Source: Lepeophtheirus salmonis (lineage: Eukaryota > Arthropoda > Copepoda > Siphonostomatoida > Caligidae). From it: a stretch of DNA of 64,000 nt. Positions 49,088 through 61,239 of this stretch are shown one piece after another (position 1 is the first letter of the stretch; the number at the start of each line of letters is the position of its first letter). A model generated the notes under the pieces. The model searched no databases. It was not told where the DNA came from and saw nothing but the letters and a program-made list of their open reading frames with translations. A program made the position numbers and the translations under genes. The stretch lies in contig NC_052134.2 of assembly GCF_016086655.4 (NCBI RefSeq), forward strand, positions 38,811,971 to 38,875,970. The letters are read 5' to 3'.

Positions 49088-49463
49088 ACCTATTACTTAT
49101 TCCCTCCTCTCCTGTGGAGAACAAAAGGAGTGGCCTCTGCAACTTTTTTAACATATCTACATATTAGTACCCTTCTTCCTAGGCAAGATGTTACTTTTTA
49201 TGTTATCATAAATGACTTTACTTTATCTTTGTGGAATTTAACTTGTTAAATCAGTTAATAGAGAGAATTCGTGGAGGTCGCATAGTAAGTTATAAATTAA
49301 TACTCATGTATATTCAAAGCTCCAAGTGGAGAAAAAAGTTAACGTGTAGCAACAATATTCATCAAATGGTCATTATTTCCACACTCGGCTTATTGATTTG
49401 GTATAGAGGAGTTTTATAAATATTTTCATCACTTTACTTTAATTTAATATTTGGCATTATGTG

Positions 49464-49662
49464 GAGCGATATAAGATAGTGTAGAACGTGCTTTGGAAAA
49501 GTTATTCTCTTGGTATCAATGTGTGTAGGTTCAACTTCTGGTCGTTCTTAGAGAAAAAATATACATTTATTACATTAAATTTATAGGAAGATGAATTATT
49601 TGTATCACAATAGTGCTTAGTTGTAACTAATCGGTGCAACTCCATCTGAACAATGAGGGTAA
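49464..49662 (+). mobile_element. tRNA-derived SINE, copy 7
   Basis: GTGTAGAACGTGCTTTGGAA (A-box side), then CTCTTGGTATCAATGTGTGT, AGGTTCAACTTCTGGTCGTT (B box) and tail CGGTGCAACTCCATCTGAAC followed by AATGAGGGTAAAAAA. The order is that of the other copies, with a diverged end. Confidence 0.7.
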
Positions 49663-49910
49663 AAAATATTGGGTTAGATGCTGTTTCAAAATTTGGTTCA
49701 TTTTTTATAGACAGATAAGAGAAAATGGGCCAATTTTAAGGGCTAATACATCCCTACAAATATATATATATATATTATTGTTTCCGATCAAAATAAATAT
49801 AACTTACAAAATGGAGAGTGAGCCATTCTAGGAATCCATCTTCAGTACCTCAATTATGTATAAACATAATCAATTCTTTGTTAAATGAAAAATAAAACAA
49901 GTGAAATAAA

Positions 49911-50457
49911 TACAAGGTGGTCCATTGAAATCTGAACATTACTAATTCAAAAATTTATAAAGTTTGAGCTATTGAAATTAATTCATATTGCGATAAATAA
50001 AGAACAACCTATTAATTACAAAACAAGACAAACTTGAGTTCTCTAGCTTACCTACGGGTCGAGAAAATGACATTTTTCAAACCAACAATGAAAAATCTAT
50101 CTTCTGCGTTACAAGACTCTTTTGAATGAGTCTTTTCAACTCTTCTTTTACCCTTTTGACCTCCCAACAGCCCTGATGCCAACCCCCTTAACTACACCTT
50201 TTGGGCGTATGTCGAGGGGAAGGCCTGCAGTGTCCGTCATCCAAACACCAAAGCCCTCAAAGCCACTACCAGCTATCCCTGTTTCGTCATGGCAGAAGAC
50301 TACATCTGCAGCGGGTGCTACTAAGGGTTGCTACATTAATGATTAAGAGAGCTCAGACACACATTTAATTTTTTTGTAATTCTATTTTTAAAGAATGAAC
50401 TATATCTTGTGGAATTTTATAATTCAAAGTGTTCAGTTTTTAATGGACCACTCGGTA
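49911..50457 (+). mobile_element. Mariner-type internally deleted transposon with TIRs and TA target duplication
   Basis: TA, then CAAGGTGGTCCATTGAAATC at 49913. The right end, read inverted from 50455, is CCGAGTGGTCCATTAAAAAC followed by TGAACA in both. The body of 543 bp is flanked by TA at 49911-49912 and 50456-50457, as expected for Tc1/mariner insertion. It encloses only the last 60 or so codons of a transposase gene. It is the best bounded DNA element in the window. Confidence 0.85.
50155..50346 (+). pseudogene. Transposase C-terminus inside the 543-bp element
   Basis: One frame gives PPNSPDANPLNYTFWAYVEG and KACSVRHPNTKALKATTSYP; a shifted frame gives the terminal GCYIND and stop at 50344-50346. 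The pattern 'P..SPDANPLDY.FW.HVE.KAC.VRHPNT.ALK' followed by '...GGYI.D-stop' is typical of Tc1/mariner relatives. The third catalytic Asp is Asn (NPLN). The DNA-binding domain and the rest of the catalytic core are missing. Confidence 0.7.
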
Positions 50458-50459
50458 CA

Positions 50460-53400
50460 AGGAAAACACCAAATTCAAATATCTCATCAGAAAATGAAAT
50501 CTCCACTCCTTCGACTCCTATATGTATGTATGTCTAAAAAATTCATCGAAAATGGGAGTGTATGAAACAGGAGGAAAGTTATTGTATATTTTTAGAGATT
50601 AACTCCATGTGTATGTATGTATATAAACATATTAACTAATATCCATGACGAAAGTACTTCCATAATTTGTTTTTATTGCAATTTGAATCAAAGACACGTG
50701 TTGGAAATATTTCATGTCATATATGTAACCTTTATCGTATTATACACAATATACATACATACCAATATATAAATAACAGGTTAGGGAGGGTGGAGAGAAG
50801 GAGAGAAGGGAGTGAGTGAGAGGGGGCTACTTGTTGAGGAAAATTGGGATTCGTTATGCGAAATCCAGAAAATCATGAATAAATTACATATAGTTAAATC
50901 ATGTATTTTATTTGTACACATATGTGTGAGTCGTTGGCTATTTGATTTTATGACGTTGATTTTAGTAAAAAAGAAGGCTATTATATTTTTGTAGTTGCTA
51001 CGACTTACTATACGAGTATAGTAGGATTTTAGGAAAAAATGGCTGAAAAAAAAAGGAAAATTGTAAAAGTGGAAAAAATGGCAAGATTCTTTTAAACTGA
51101 TATAAAAATAAACAAACACGACAGCAATTCCATTTGGAAAAAGAGATAATCACTTAACTCTCCTTTATCAATTATAATAATTAATATCTTTAGATATGAT
51201 GCATTATTCATATTCGACAAGACTCTTGGATTGATGGACAAGCATTTCCATAATACTAAGCAAGAGCTGCGATTTCCACTTCGTTATGATCCAGGATGTG
51301 TCAGAAGAAGAGGTGATTAGCTGTCGTGCGACTAACCACTAAGATGATTCGGACAGGTAGTCAAAAGTGGAGTCGTTGAGACTGCGAGGAAAATTGTAAT
51401 GCTCAGTACAGTTGGAGCAATTGAAAATTGCATCAGAACGATAGTCTTCGCCTCTTCATAAACCTTTTTTCTTGTCCAAAAAAAGTACGAAACAGGCTGC
51501 ATTGCGTAATTACCTAAAGGACTTCAATTCCCGAAGTTGTTTATCTATGACTGTGTATTCAAACTTCCAATGTATCAAGCTAAGTAATGAGAACCATGAC
51601 AAGTGACTTATAGGCTCTTTCAACAATTTTTATGTGTATTTGTCTAAGATGATACAATGACATTTGAATATGTAACTACGATTGTAATAAATAATAATGG
51701 TCTTTTGTGATATTTATCTTATTTAACTTCTGAGAAAGCTATGTGGCTGGGAATATTATATTGTGGATAAAAGAATCTTGTTATTTTTTCCACTTATACA
51801 CTTTTCCTTTTTTTTCTCCTGCCATTTTTTCCATGACATTTTTTCGTTGCCATTTGTTCCTGACACCGTCTACTAGATATCACGTTATCATAAAAAAAAG
51901 TAATATCCAGTCGTTACTGTTTTCTTTTTCTCTTTGAAGAAGAGTATTTCCATTAATAACTACTGGGCAGACTCTGCCCTGCTGTAGCAGCCTTTCACTT
52001 GTATTTGTCAATTTAAATAATACTGATTTTTGGCTTTGGACAGATTTAAACAGAATTTTACCTTTATATCATTATAAATTGAACATTTTGAAAAGACCAA
52101 ATCAGTCCGGTACAAAAAAAAAATAATAATGGTCTAGGCATTCCAGACTGAGACCCAATAGTTGTTGCTGGGCGTTGCCATCTAAGCCCTGTGGGTGGTG
52201 GCCTTATACTTGTCTTTGCGAACTTTAAGGCAAACCAAAATTATGCAATAAAATTCATTTTTTCTCACTTAGATTAGTACAGATAGTTTCTCTATCCAAC
52301 TCCATATCTTTATTTTTGTTGAAGTTGTAGTAATTTAGTCATTTTCCTTTTCTTCATGAGTATTCAAAATATAGCCTCCCTTTACCTTTAGCCAGTTTTT
52401 TTTTCATAAAATAAAAAAATAAATATTCTCTTATGGTAGTACGTATTACATGCAAATAATTTGTTGTTTTTCCTCCTTTTTACTACTCAAATCTCGTTTT
52501 TTTTTATAAAAACTTTCTCATATATTATAAAAATGTCTTTTAAATAGCTAAAAATACAACATTTTATTATCTATTTAATATTGCCACTAGTTTTTAAATC
52601 ATTGTTACTGATAATTTATTAATACGAATAAAACTTGGAAATAGGATATTAAGAGGAAAACGGCATTCTTCCGTCATATCTGACATGTGGTAGGTTTGCT
52701 TGTATACCTAATAAGAGTAACTAACCAAAATGATCCACTGTATGCCAATTACGGTTTCAGATTATTCTTAGTTAGTAAGTACTTGATCAAAAATATAAAA
52801 AAATTGACCTACTCTAATGAATATGAAACTTTGGAATCATGTTTTACATTAATAGGGGTATCACTCTGCCAAAAATAGTGTTGGGTTTTTTATCATGGCT
52901 TCCAGGGTGGGATCTCAAAGTTAGGTTACTTTTCTCCAGAAATTGGGTCAATTTTACTTACGTTTTTATATATTAAACTTATTTTTGGATTTATATAGAC
53001 TGAAAAACAACAACAACAACTGACTAAAGTAGTTCATATTATTGATTAGAAGTTAAAAAATAAAAATAAAAATAATATGAGTAGTTTATACTTGTTTATA
53101 AAGTTGGACATGACTTTAAAAAAATTTGCTCATTATTTTTTTAGACTTTGAACTGTCGTCCTTTCACTCTTGCTTCTGCTGTTATCACATTGGCGTCGAT
53201 AACCTCTTTTTATGGGATTAAAAAAAAAAAAAAAAATGTTTCTTGATCTTTAAAAACCCTGAAGTAAGTACATACATTACCTTTCTGATGGGGGTGAGGT
53301 AAGTATAATAACTATAAACTAAAACGACAGTTCCAATTCTAAGAAAAGACTGAACAAACTATTTTAAGCTTGTGTGCCAAAAATCATCCTAATCTGAGGG

Positions 53401-56400
53401 TTTCAGGTGAAATTTTTATTTATTTTTGTTGTTTTGACATGGAAGGATCCTAGTATAATATTAGCAGATGTGAATACTAAGCAAGTAATGTCCATTCTAA
53501 ATTTGGAAATTGTACCAGATCCAAATGTATTCATGAAACATAGACATGCTTCTCAATATTTTCGGAAATAATCGCATCGAACGAAGAGTTTGGTCAGAAA
53601 ATCATACGCCAACTCGAATTGAACTTCTTTTCTTACTTCTTATTATACTTACCTATTTGCAACGTCTTAAGGACGAATATAATTATAACAAGAGGTAAAT
53701 ATGGAACTACGTTCGAGTATTTTTGAAAGAAACATTTTACACTCTACAAACTTAATTATATAAAAATTTTGTATCTCGATTTTACTCGATAATTTAAGAG
53801 GAATATAAAGAAAAAAAATATTTTTTTCAAGAGGCGTAAATAAAGGAACTTTTTAGAGATAATTTAAGATTATTTTTTTGTTGAGATGAATAAAAAGCAA
53901 AATAAAAAATATCCTTGAAGAACAAATTCTAAATTTTTGAATTAAGCAAATAACAAAAAAAAACAACCCACAAAATATTGGTTCTATTGTTATTTTTTAA
54001 ATTTGTGTTCATTCTTTATTATATTGTTATTGTAGAGGCATCTTCTTTTCTAAAATATGAAGCTTGTTAAATTTAGCTAAAAAGTAGTTTCGTATTTCCC
54101 GCCTTTTTTTAAAAACTAGGTATTTGTTCATTATTGGTCACATCGGAACATCCGATAAATTGTTAAAAGGTGCAAGTGTGTACAAAAAATGTTTTTGGAC
54201 ATTATTGCACGTGGCCTGTTCAATCAAGCATTGAACTGGGCGTCAAGTATGGAGGTCCGAAAGGAAGAAATTCCATATTTTACGATTTTAATACCTGAAA
54301 CGGAAAAACGTGTCAAAAGTGACCGAAAAAAAAATGTCATGTATACAAGGGCGATACCCTTTCGGTTCGTGTTGCACAAAAACGAATCGAGCAAAGATTG
54401 TTACACTTCTTATAAAGCATTGAAATAAAACGAAAAATACAAAATTACTTTTTCCCCCAACATTTTATAAATCATATTTCCCTTTCATAAATGCTGTTTA
54501 TATCCAAAATTGTATCCTTCCTACATAAATCAGTATTATCTACATTTATCTCACATCACTACCTTTATTATATTAAAAAAAGAAAGAAGAAGCTATTTTG
54601 CAAATCTTTTCAGGCTATGGAATTATTATTCAATTGTTCGGAATGGTTCATAACAATGTCTTCCAACCAACAATCTGAAAAATTATTGGAGGAAAAGGTG
54701 CAAAAAATTAACAGCTGACAACGAAACACACTGCAAAATTTGATATTTATTTTCGAACGCTGTTTTCTCGCTCCAAAATTATATGAAAAACAGCTGATAT
54801 TCACTATGTGTATTAAATTTTTAATACCATAACTCTCAATGTTGCCTTCCTCTCTCACTCAGCAATCTATTAATAACCAATTAGTTAATAAAGTAACGTA
54901 ATAACAAATATATCAGTCACGCAAAAATAATTAATTAATGAAGCAAATTTTACAATTATTTACTTATTGTGTTGATTTGTGAAGTATACATAACAGTAGT
55001 CATCTTCTTCAAATGTCTACTCGAGAAGTCAACTTATAACTAATAGTCGAGGGAAAGAAAAAGTAATTATTGGGAATAAGTCTGCCTATACACATAGCCA
55101 AATATAAATGACGAAAAAATTTATTGGAATATTAAATGGATTTTCTATGAATAAAATAACTCTATATATATCGAAATTTTCAATTATTGACATACTTTGT
55201 GACTTTGCATAATTGTTATTATTATAATATACTTTAAAAATCCATTAAAATCTGTAAAATAAACTAGATTAGCCTTATACTAGTTTTACATTTAATAACA
55301 ACATAATATAATAATATATAAAAATTGTCTAAATAATTTAATTTCTGTTAAAAGTTTTTTTAGCATAGAGTTCCAATGTGATCATTTAAAATTTCCACTT
55401 TCTGCTCTAAAGTCTTGTTACTTTTTTTCTTCAAATGTAGGAACTTAAAAAGATAGGTCTCATTTGTGAGTTGAAGGAGGATAAATGGGATGAACAAACA
55501 TAGGAATTTCTCTTCATATGTGTACAATGACGCTTCCAGATGTGTCGTGACATAATGTACCAGATGAAAATACATTTTAGATAATAACTTATATTTCTAT
55601 ACGCTTTTTTCAGGACTCTACGTATTGTCATCTTAAAAATATACAACTACAACAGTCCCCCTCACCTCTTTAAATTCTAAGTAGGGATGTGAAAGACGCT
55701 AAAATTCTCCTAAACAAAGATTTAAAAAAAATGATTTAGGTTGGTAACATTCAAAATAGATCTCCCTATTTTAAAAATTCAAATGCATTAGGGAGCAAAG
55801 AGCAAGTAAAGATTGTCATATATTCCCTTACACTCTAAAGTGAAATTTGACCAGAGTTCTAAAAAAAAAAGAAATTCTTGACATGTTCAACAGGTAATTT
55901 TTACGATGTTCAAGCCATATAATAATCAAGGGAAACAATATATCTGCAAATGACGTTTAAACCTTAAGACATGAGGCAGTAGTATGTTTGCTTTCAGAAA
56001 TAAATGGAAATTGCAGGTTACCAACGGATAATATTTTTTCTTAAGCTTCTAGAAATCAAAACATTATATGGAATATTCTTTCAAAAAAAGTATGTTCTAG
56101 ATTCTTTATTGTCCATATTTTCTTTTATTAATGATTGGTTTCTCATATCGATTGAAACCTGATGCACTTGATTACCCAGAAACAAATACTATGAAACGTA
56201 TATCCATCAAAAGATATTATATTTAGAAATATAAACACAATTGATTTCATTATTTTAATTTAATTAGCTCGAAAGGGTTTAACTGTTGAGATTAGTACAA
56301 CAAATATTCGTTTTATTCTCTGAAAAACCACAAAATTTCTTTAAATTCCAAATTCAAGGCTTAGCTCATAAAAAAATTTGCTGATTGTATGTTAGCTATT

Positions 56401-56836
56401 GGTTTGCCTATAATTTCTTCTTAATTGTGACTTTTAATTATTTTTTACATTCCAATTCAATCATGTTAAGAAGAAATGAGAAGCAAAGAATCTTTGTGTT
56501 GACAAAAATCCTTCTCTAGGCTCTGATATTTTATTTCTATTAGGACAGTTTTAACATAAGGGTATATCAAATTTTGTACTTTTTTGGAGTTATTTTGGTG
56601 TTTCAATAGCGTTGATGGTTGGTCTTTTGTGTCAAAATTATTAGGGAAGTTGTTCCAGAGCATCATTCAAGTGATCCTTATAAACTTTTTATTTAGTCTT
56701 TTTTTAAATAATCTAAGTATTACGTTTCTCTCGGGAGGTTTATTGTTCTTTTAACGTTTTTTCGAATAAGGAAAAATTGTTATGAACGAATCTTCAATTG
56801 GTTCTTACCTTGAATGCAATTATCTGAATGTTGTTA
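50460..56836. other. AT-rich DNA, no supported gene
   Basis: Several short open frames were inspected (50812, 52687, 54189, 54491 on plus; 50781, 55360 on minus). None resembles a family. At 54604-54716 a TTTTGCAAATCTTTTCAG sequence precedes an open stretch MELLFNCSEWFITMSSNQQS to a stop, a possible but unsupported terminal exon. A moderately GC-rich patch at 51200-51560 and an A18 tract at 53220-53237 are also unexplained. Confidence 0.4.
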
Positions 56837-57376
56837 CTAGGAAAACTGCCCTAGGGGGAATTGACCGTGGAAGATTGCCCTGGAGAAAATTGCCCGTATT
56901 TTGTCCAAACTTCATGATGAATAATAACACATTATAACTTTGCTTAGTATAATTTATGATAAATATCATTTTTTCAATTCAATCCAATCTTCTATGAAAT
57001 GGATCGAAAGGATTGGTAAGGAGGGTGGGGGAATGAATAGCTTAGGGCCTCTTAAAATATAGTTGAATACCCTACGCCATCTGATTGGCCTGGGGTAGAG
57101 TGTGATTGCTAAAAACCACCGCCAATTTATCCAATACATACAAGGAGCCCCTTTAATACCAAAAATAGTTCCAAGCTCTCAGGTTGAGCAGGGTACTTTG
57201 GTACCGCTGTATTCTTAAAAACTACCGCTAAAGAATCCGAGGGCTTAGGGTATTCAACCATATTTTATGAGGCCCTAAGCTATTTTATTCCCTTCCTTAC
57301 CAATCCTCTCGATCCATTTAATAAAAGATTGGATGAATTTAAAAAATTGCAAGGAAATTGTATGGCAATAATATTA
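56837..57376. mobile_element. Foldback-type element, relative of 48584-49087
   Basis: The left end CTAGGAAAACTGCCCTAGGG, then GGAAGATTGCCCTGGAGAAA and ATTGCCCGTATTTTG nearly equals the inverted right end of the 48584 element. Inside is a hairpin: 56970-57060 (CAATCCAATC to ATAGCTTAGGGCCTC) pairs with 57260-57345. Between them are inverted copies of the 108-bp unit (GGTATTAAAGGGGCTCCTTG when reversed). No coding sequence. Confidence 0.65.
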
Positions 57377-58278
57377 CTCACACTTGAAGGTACTCCCTTG
57401 GGGGATGGAACAAACAAATATCTTTAGATATTTGTTATCAATAATATTAAAAAAAAGAAAGAAAGCTAAACGTAGGGATACTTAGGGAAATCCGGTTCTT
57501 TATCAAAAAATGTTATTTTCATTCGCTTAATGATGATGTGAATAAAAGGTACATTAATCCATATCTGCTTAGGAGATAATAGCTTTTATCATTTCGGCAA
57601 TTTGAAAAAATGCTGCCTTCTCTTTGATGGTTCCGGACACCTCTGGATCCGAATGGAAATATGGAACAAATATTATTAGTTATTACCCCTCTACGTCAGC
57701 AAAATATTTGGACTCATTAAAGTGGATTGTAAAGTCTTACAAAAGCTTTTAAAAGGAAATAGTCTTTCTATAGAGACTGTTGGTACTTTTAATTTGCTTC
57801 TTATAGGTACATAATTCTTATTTGCTTTTGTTTCGGTTTTTGTTATATACTTGTATGTGTCTTCCGAATTCTGTATATTGATGGATTTTTTTAGTTATTT
57901 TTTCTTTGGAATATGTTTACACTGATTGGATAGGTTTTTTAGGAGAGAGATAATCATAAACTAATATGTTTATTTTTTTTATTTACTCGTCTAAATAATC
58001 AATTATCTTTATTTCTATACACAATTAATAAAGTGACATATTTTTTTTATAAATTAAGGTAGAACATGACTAATGAGTGGTTTGCAATAATTTAATATCC
58101 TTACTGCTCTCCTTCGCTGTCAATGTACTCGGTAATAATAAAAAAGAATAATAAGAACTATTAGTATATAATTAATAAAATCCAGCTCCTTAGCCCCTCA
58201 CCCCAAAATAGTTAAAAATATAGAACTTACAACGACCGTAACATTTCAAAATATCTATTTATGGATATTAGTCACAAG
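57377..58278. other. AT-rich DNA, nothing recognisable
   Basis: No family was identified. On the minus strand near 57590-57645 a short run (PEVSGTIKEKAAFFQIAEMI) looks protein-like but is too short to assign. Confidence 0.35.
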
Positions 58279-58578
58279 CTAATCTTCTTTCTTAATTACT
58301 AAACGATAGTCCTCTTCCATTTTTGGTACTACAATTTTCGTTATCGGTTTTAGTCACTTAGATTTGTTGAACAAATTGAAGGAGGATTCAATATAATTCT
58401 TACAGAAAGAGCAGAATTTATAAGCTTCATTTTCTTTAGATTTGTTTTTGAGGATTGTGGAGGTTTCAAGAGGATATCTCAACCATTTTTCTTTGGAGTT
58501 GGTGAATTGATTCATTATGAAGAATTTCTATCCTAATTTTTCAATGTCTGAGTTGGATAGACCCAGATCCTGCGACAT
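58279..58578 (-). pseudogene. Broken coding stretch with Nanos-like zinc-finger remnant
   Basis: A single frame of 100 codons with only two internal stops reads MSQDLGLSNSDIEKLG, stop, KFFIMNQFTNSKEKWLRYPL, ETSTILKNKSKENEAYKFCS, FCKNYIESSFNLFNKSK, stop, LKPITKIVVPKMEEDYRLVI, KKED, stop. In such AT-rich DNA this is unusually open and protein-like. The C-x-x-C-K-N-x-x-E-S motif followed about 20 residues later by K-I-V-x-P-K recalls the first knuckle of Nanos proteins (C-x2-C..NN.E ... V.CPKLR). The expected His and third Cys (Val here) are missing, as is the second knuckle. It could equally be an unrelated decayed gene. Confidence 0.3.
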
Positions 58579-60195
58579 TTTGAGATTAAGGGGACCAGAG
58601 GGTTAAAACTCAGGGTTTTCTTTATCTCTTTGTGGATCTATTGCATCTTCAGAGTCTCTAAAGTAATATGGGAAAAGATATATGTGGACCCATGTTTGAT
58701 TTTGCCTTTTCTGTCCACCTATGACCAAGATTCAGTTTGCTGTGAGAAAATTTTCAGAATGAAAACTACTAAATGTACCTAGCTGCTCTCTGGAAACTAT
58801 TCCAGAGTGTTTCAGCACTCTCCTTCTTGAAGAAATCATTAAAATTAAAATTGATTATGATCACCTAGAAGTGGAAGTGCTCTGAGCAGAAATGAATTCC
58901 ATGATGAAAACAACCTCTTCCAGTAAAGCTCACTGGGTAAAACTATTTTTGACCTATTGTAAGTCTGTCATGGAACTGATATCCTTTATTTTCTTTAGAA
59001 TACATTTTTATTTTCATCGCTGAAAACCTGCTTCGTTCATATTCACCTGAACCAGAAGAAGTTCAAAGACAACCACTCAAGAATAATTTCAGAATAATTA
59101 CATCCCGTCTTACGTGTCCAGTCCGGTCCTTCAAAAAATTACAAATTTTAAGGGTATCATTATCACGGATATTTTATAAGTTTAATAAGACTTAATGTAC
59201 CTTTTAAGGACAAGCATAGAATATCATTATTCTTGATTCAAACCTAATTAAAGTATTTACTATGCTTATAAATATTGTACCCTAGATGTTCACGGATAGA
59301 TTGCTGATGACCTAAATAAAAAAAGATTGTTTAAGGGACGACTTTTATGTATGGTTCAGATGTCAACATTTTGGAACCGTTACATCCCTACATAATTATC
59401 TCCCATTTTGAAAAGATAGCGATTCTCAGCTGTATCTTACAGGCCCTTTTTTTTGTACGATTATGCTTCAGTGCCTCGATGATTTTTTTATTTTTAGATT
59501 TAAGGCCCTAATTGAATGAGTGGAACTATACACACTCATATAAATAAATATTCGCAGACTTGACGGCCATTATGATGAAGAAAATGAATTGAATATGAAA
59601 TAATAATAAAAAAATATGAGGGAAAACATTAAGAATAATTTATGTTGTGCCAGCTTCATCCATACATAATATGATTTATTAAAATGATTTCAATACGAAA
59701 TCAACCCTTCTTCAGAACTGAGTCTTTTTATTACATTTGCGAACAATGAGAAATGAATGTACGTATAAATATTGATATAGTAGAATGAGGAAAGGAAGAA
59801 ATAGAGTAAATACACACGTGAATACACAAATCCTACTTAGGTACAATACACTTTTTATTGTACTGCTTTAGAGCAAGTCTGTATATATACAGTATAATAT
59901 CCCATTTTGGTTGAATATATTTTACCCTGCACAAGGTACATATAGATACCTTAGTGGTTTGGGACAGTCAAAAAACTGATTTGTGTCACAGTTAGTTAAT
60001 CAATTAAAAGCGATAGGTTAATTAAATTACTACTATATATAACTTCGAATTTTTCAATCTACATGCAATATGTATTTATTAATTTTTGTTTATCGGTCGT
60101 TCGGAGTACTTATATTAATCTATGTTATTTAAGCAAATTTTGTCCGTATAAATGAAAACAAGTCATCGGGTGCAGTTTATATCGTACTCTATTAT
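58579..60195. other. AT-rich DNA; weak minus-strand coding traces near 58600-58870
   Basis: Directly upstream of the broken frame, the minus strand has short protein-like runs (FFKKESAETLWNSFQRAARY; WVHIYLFPYYFRDSEDAIDP) in different frames, possibly more of the same pseudogene. Beyond 58990 nothing is recognisable. Confidence 0.3.
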
Positions 60196-60397
60196 ATGTA
60201 AGACATACACCTAACAAATAACAATGTACTCGTATTAATGAAATATTGCAGGTGTATGCAAATCTAATAGATGCACACGTCTGCAATATTTATGTTATTT
60301 ATTGTTATCTTATATGATTTTGATATAAAATTCGACGTGTTTATAAGGTGCACTGTATAATCGTATTAATGTAATAATGCAGGTGTGTGCGTCTAAC
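60196..60397. mobile_element. Tandem pair of MITE-like elements (family of 36342)
   Basis: Copy a, about 60196-60265, has end GTAAGACATACACCT and inverted end AGGTGTATGCAAATCTAA, with most of the core lost. Copy b, 60266-60397, starts ATAGATGCACACGTCTGCAA and ends TGCAGGTGTGTGCGTCTAA (inverted), with the core blocks TTATTTATTGTTATCTTATA and GGTGCACTGTATAA shared with 36342-36515. The two sit end to end. Confidence 0.65.
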
Positions 60398-60399
60398 AA

Positions 60400-61235
60400 G
60401 TGCAATGTTTCTTTTAGCTTTTGTTTTTGATTTCTTACGTATATGTATATTCATAATTCATCTGCATATATGCAATGAATAGAAGAGTTTACTGGAAAAA
60501 GAAAAGAAAAAACACGCCTTTACAAAAGATGGCCTAAACAGAACATCATATAATATAATATCATAATAACTTGTACGAACTAATTGATATTTATAAATTC
60601 TTCTAAAAAGTTATACATTTTTTACATAAGAGGCACCAATCAATACTTTAAGATTAATATATATATACAACTTAAACGATACTTTGATACTGATTGGAGC
60701 ATTGCTTGATAATATTTTTCTACTCTGAACAGAATTGTCATTCAATTTGACAATGATATTCTTGCTCATAATAATGAAACGTACTTGCGCGGCTTCGTTG
60801 AGGAGTGTGTCTCACTTGTAACATCAATCACGCGATGTGATCATAATTACCTCAACAACCATCTCTGAACTTTTGGCCTCTCTTTCGATAAAAGCTAAAA
60901 AAAACGATGCTTATGCATTTAGAAAATTCAATAGATGGGTTTTTTAGTCCTCACGATCACATATAAAATCAGATAACGAGGAAGTATACACACATGTAAT
61001 AGGGGATATATGCGGGCGATAATAACCCCCCATACTCATGATTTTGATTCATCTTGCCAATTAATTTTCTGTGTGTTTGATTCTGCCTTCAACTTGATTA
61101 TATTAACTGGAGGAGTAATTTTTAAGAAAATAATCTTCTGCAATATGTACACTGGACTATTTATTCAGGGACTAAGTATAGAGCTCTGCTCTCACCGGTG
61201 GATGTAATTGTCTCCAATTCCTAAGGCTTTTAGCC
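60400..61235. other. AT-rich DNA, nothing recognisable
   Basis: A less AT-rich patch at 60780-60900 has no recognisable RNA or protein signal. The plus-strand frame at 61010-61207 shows no family resemblance. Confidence 0.35.
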
Positions 61236-61239
61236 AGTA

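Noticed and set aside
54604..54716. Terminal coding exon after TTTTCAG
   Set aside because: The acceptor-like sequence is common in AT-rich DNA. The peptide is short, and no donor or upstream exon was seen.
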